In this document: positions 63,827-64,000 of the stretch, piece after piece
Position numbering within the stretch: position 1 is the stretch's first letter
Layout of the letters: the number at the start of each line of letters is the position of its first letter
NCBI RefSeq assembly: GCF_004000845.1
Contig: NZ_BIMA01000002.1
Span: 85,260 to 149,259 of the forward strand
Source: Paenibacillus koleovorans NBRC 103111
GTDB taxonomy: Bacteria; Bacillota; Bacilli; Paenibacillales; NBRC-103111
Direction: 5' to 3'
DNA length: 64,000 nt
Made by a program: the position numbers and the translations under genes
The notes under the pieces: model-generated
Databases searched by the model: none
What the model was told of the DNA's origin: nothing
What the model saw: only the letters and a program-made list of their open reading frames with translations

Positions 63827-64000
63827 TGCGCCTATCTCCCCCATCTGAGTACCCAAGTATCCAGAACGCGAAGCTAGGTTCCGATTTTGTTTACTTTGGT
63901 ACTCAGCCCACCACCCAGCACACAAAATTGCGAAATTCAGTACTCAGACTGGATACTAACCTTCCTCCACCCCCAACAGTCCGCCAATCCCGCCAAGTAG
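63827..64000. other. Gene-free end with scattered GAGTAC / GTACTC motifs
   Basis: No gene was seen. The GAGTACC / GGTACTC motif of the tandem repeats recurs at CTGAGTACCCAAG (near 63845), TTTGGTACTCAGC (near 63896) and CAGTACTCAGACT (near 63938), in both orientations, as if older repeat copies have decayed. Confidence 0.5.

Noticed and set aside
63465..63877. Two short reading frames across the 73-bp repeats
   Set aside because: They merely follow the repeats, lack ribosome binding sites and have repetitive peptides.

Overview
The window looks like chromosomal DNA of a Gram-positive, spore-former-type Firmicute, most likely Paenibacillaceae (Paenibacillus- or Cohnella-like). The support is inferential: moderately GC-rich genes with strong AGGAGG-type ribosome binding sites, LplB/LplC-type sugar permease pairs, a membrane-anchored AraC-type sensor, a surface protein with S-layer homology repeats, bacillithiol genes (yojF-bshB2), a Bacillus-type FadR with its operator, and Bacillus-type LexA boxes. 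I saw no rRNA, tRNA, CRISPR array, phage, transposase or plasmid feature.

Layout. 0-3.5 kb: the start of a DSD1/D-threonine-aldolase-like gene, a sugar ABC permease pair without a binding protein, a 54-residue zinc-ribbon gene (YhfH-like) and ywbE. 3.6-14.4 kb: a compact fatty-acid beta-oxidation island. The leftward operon fadF-fadN-fadA-fadE-thioesterase and the rightward fadR-etfB-etfA flank one FadR operator. 14.4-20.7 kb: a mixed hydrolase region (SGNH hydrolase, M20 and M42 peptidases, esterase, amidohydrolase overlapping a phospholipase-C-like gene) with a remnant of an EamA transporter. 20.7-24.3 kb: cysJI assimilatory sulfite reductase. 24.5-29.8 kb: S-layer-type surface protein, a very acidic small protein, an MFS transporter and a long-chain acyl-CoA synthetase that probably feeds the beta-oxidation genes.

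29.9-44.9 kb is a carbohydrate-oriented block: Gfo/Idh/MocA oxidoreductase, Eis-like acetyltransferase, DUF4091 protein, AraC-type membrane sensor, and a leftward operon of a glycosidase-like gene, LplB, LplC and a lipoprotein, followed by an acetylxylan-esterase-like hydrolase and an atypical cysteine-synthase homologue. 44.9-45.8 kb is a gene-free stretch made of three unrelated repeat families. 45.9-47.7 kb is a thiol/redox module in which yojF-bshB2 diverge from a MerR regulator and a thioredoxin. Next to it lies a decayed gene that fuses the tail of a HAD phosphatase to the tail of a NUDIX protein.

48.3-59.4 kb holds a catabolic cluster (class III aminotransferase diverging from SDR, IclR regulator, IlvD/Edd-family dehydratase and amidohydrolase), facing a large heparinase II/III-family protein that appears co-transcribed with an ArsB-type arsenite permease. 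The window ends with an RND efflux pump, lexA with two SOS boxes, and four tandem 73-bp repeats.

Nothing here clearly demonstrates a new biological system. The best leads are the MerR/thioredoxin/bacillithiol module, the paired palindromes between the aminotransferase and SDR genes, the atypical cysteine-synthase homologue in the polysaccharide operon, the ArsB-heparinase pairing, and the intergenic repeat families.
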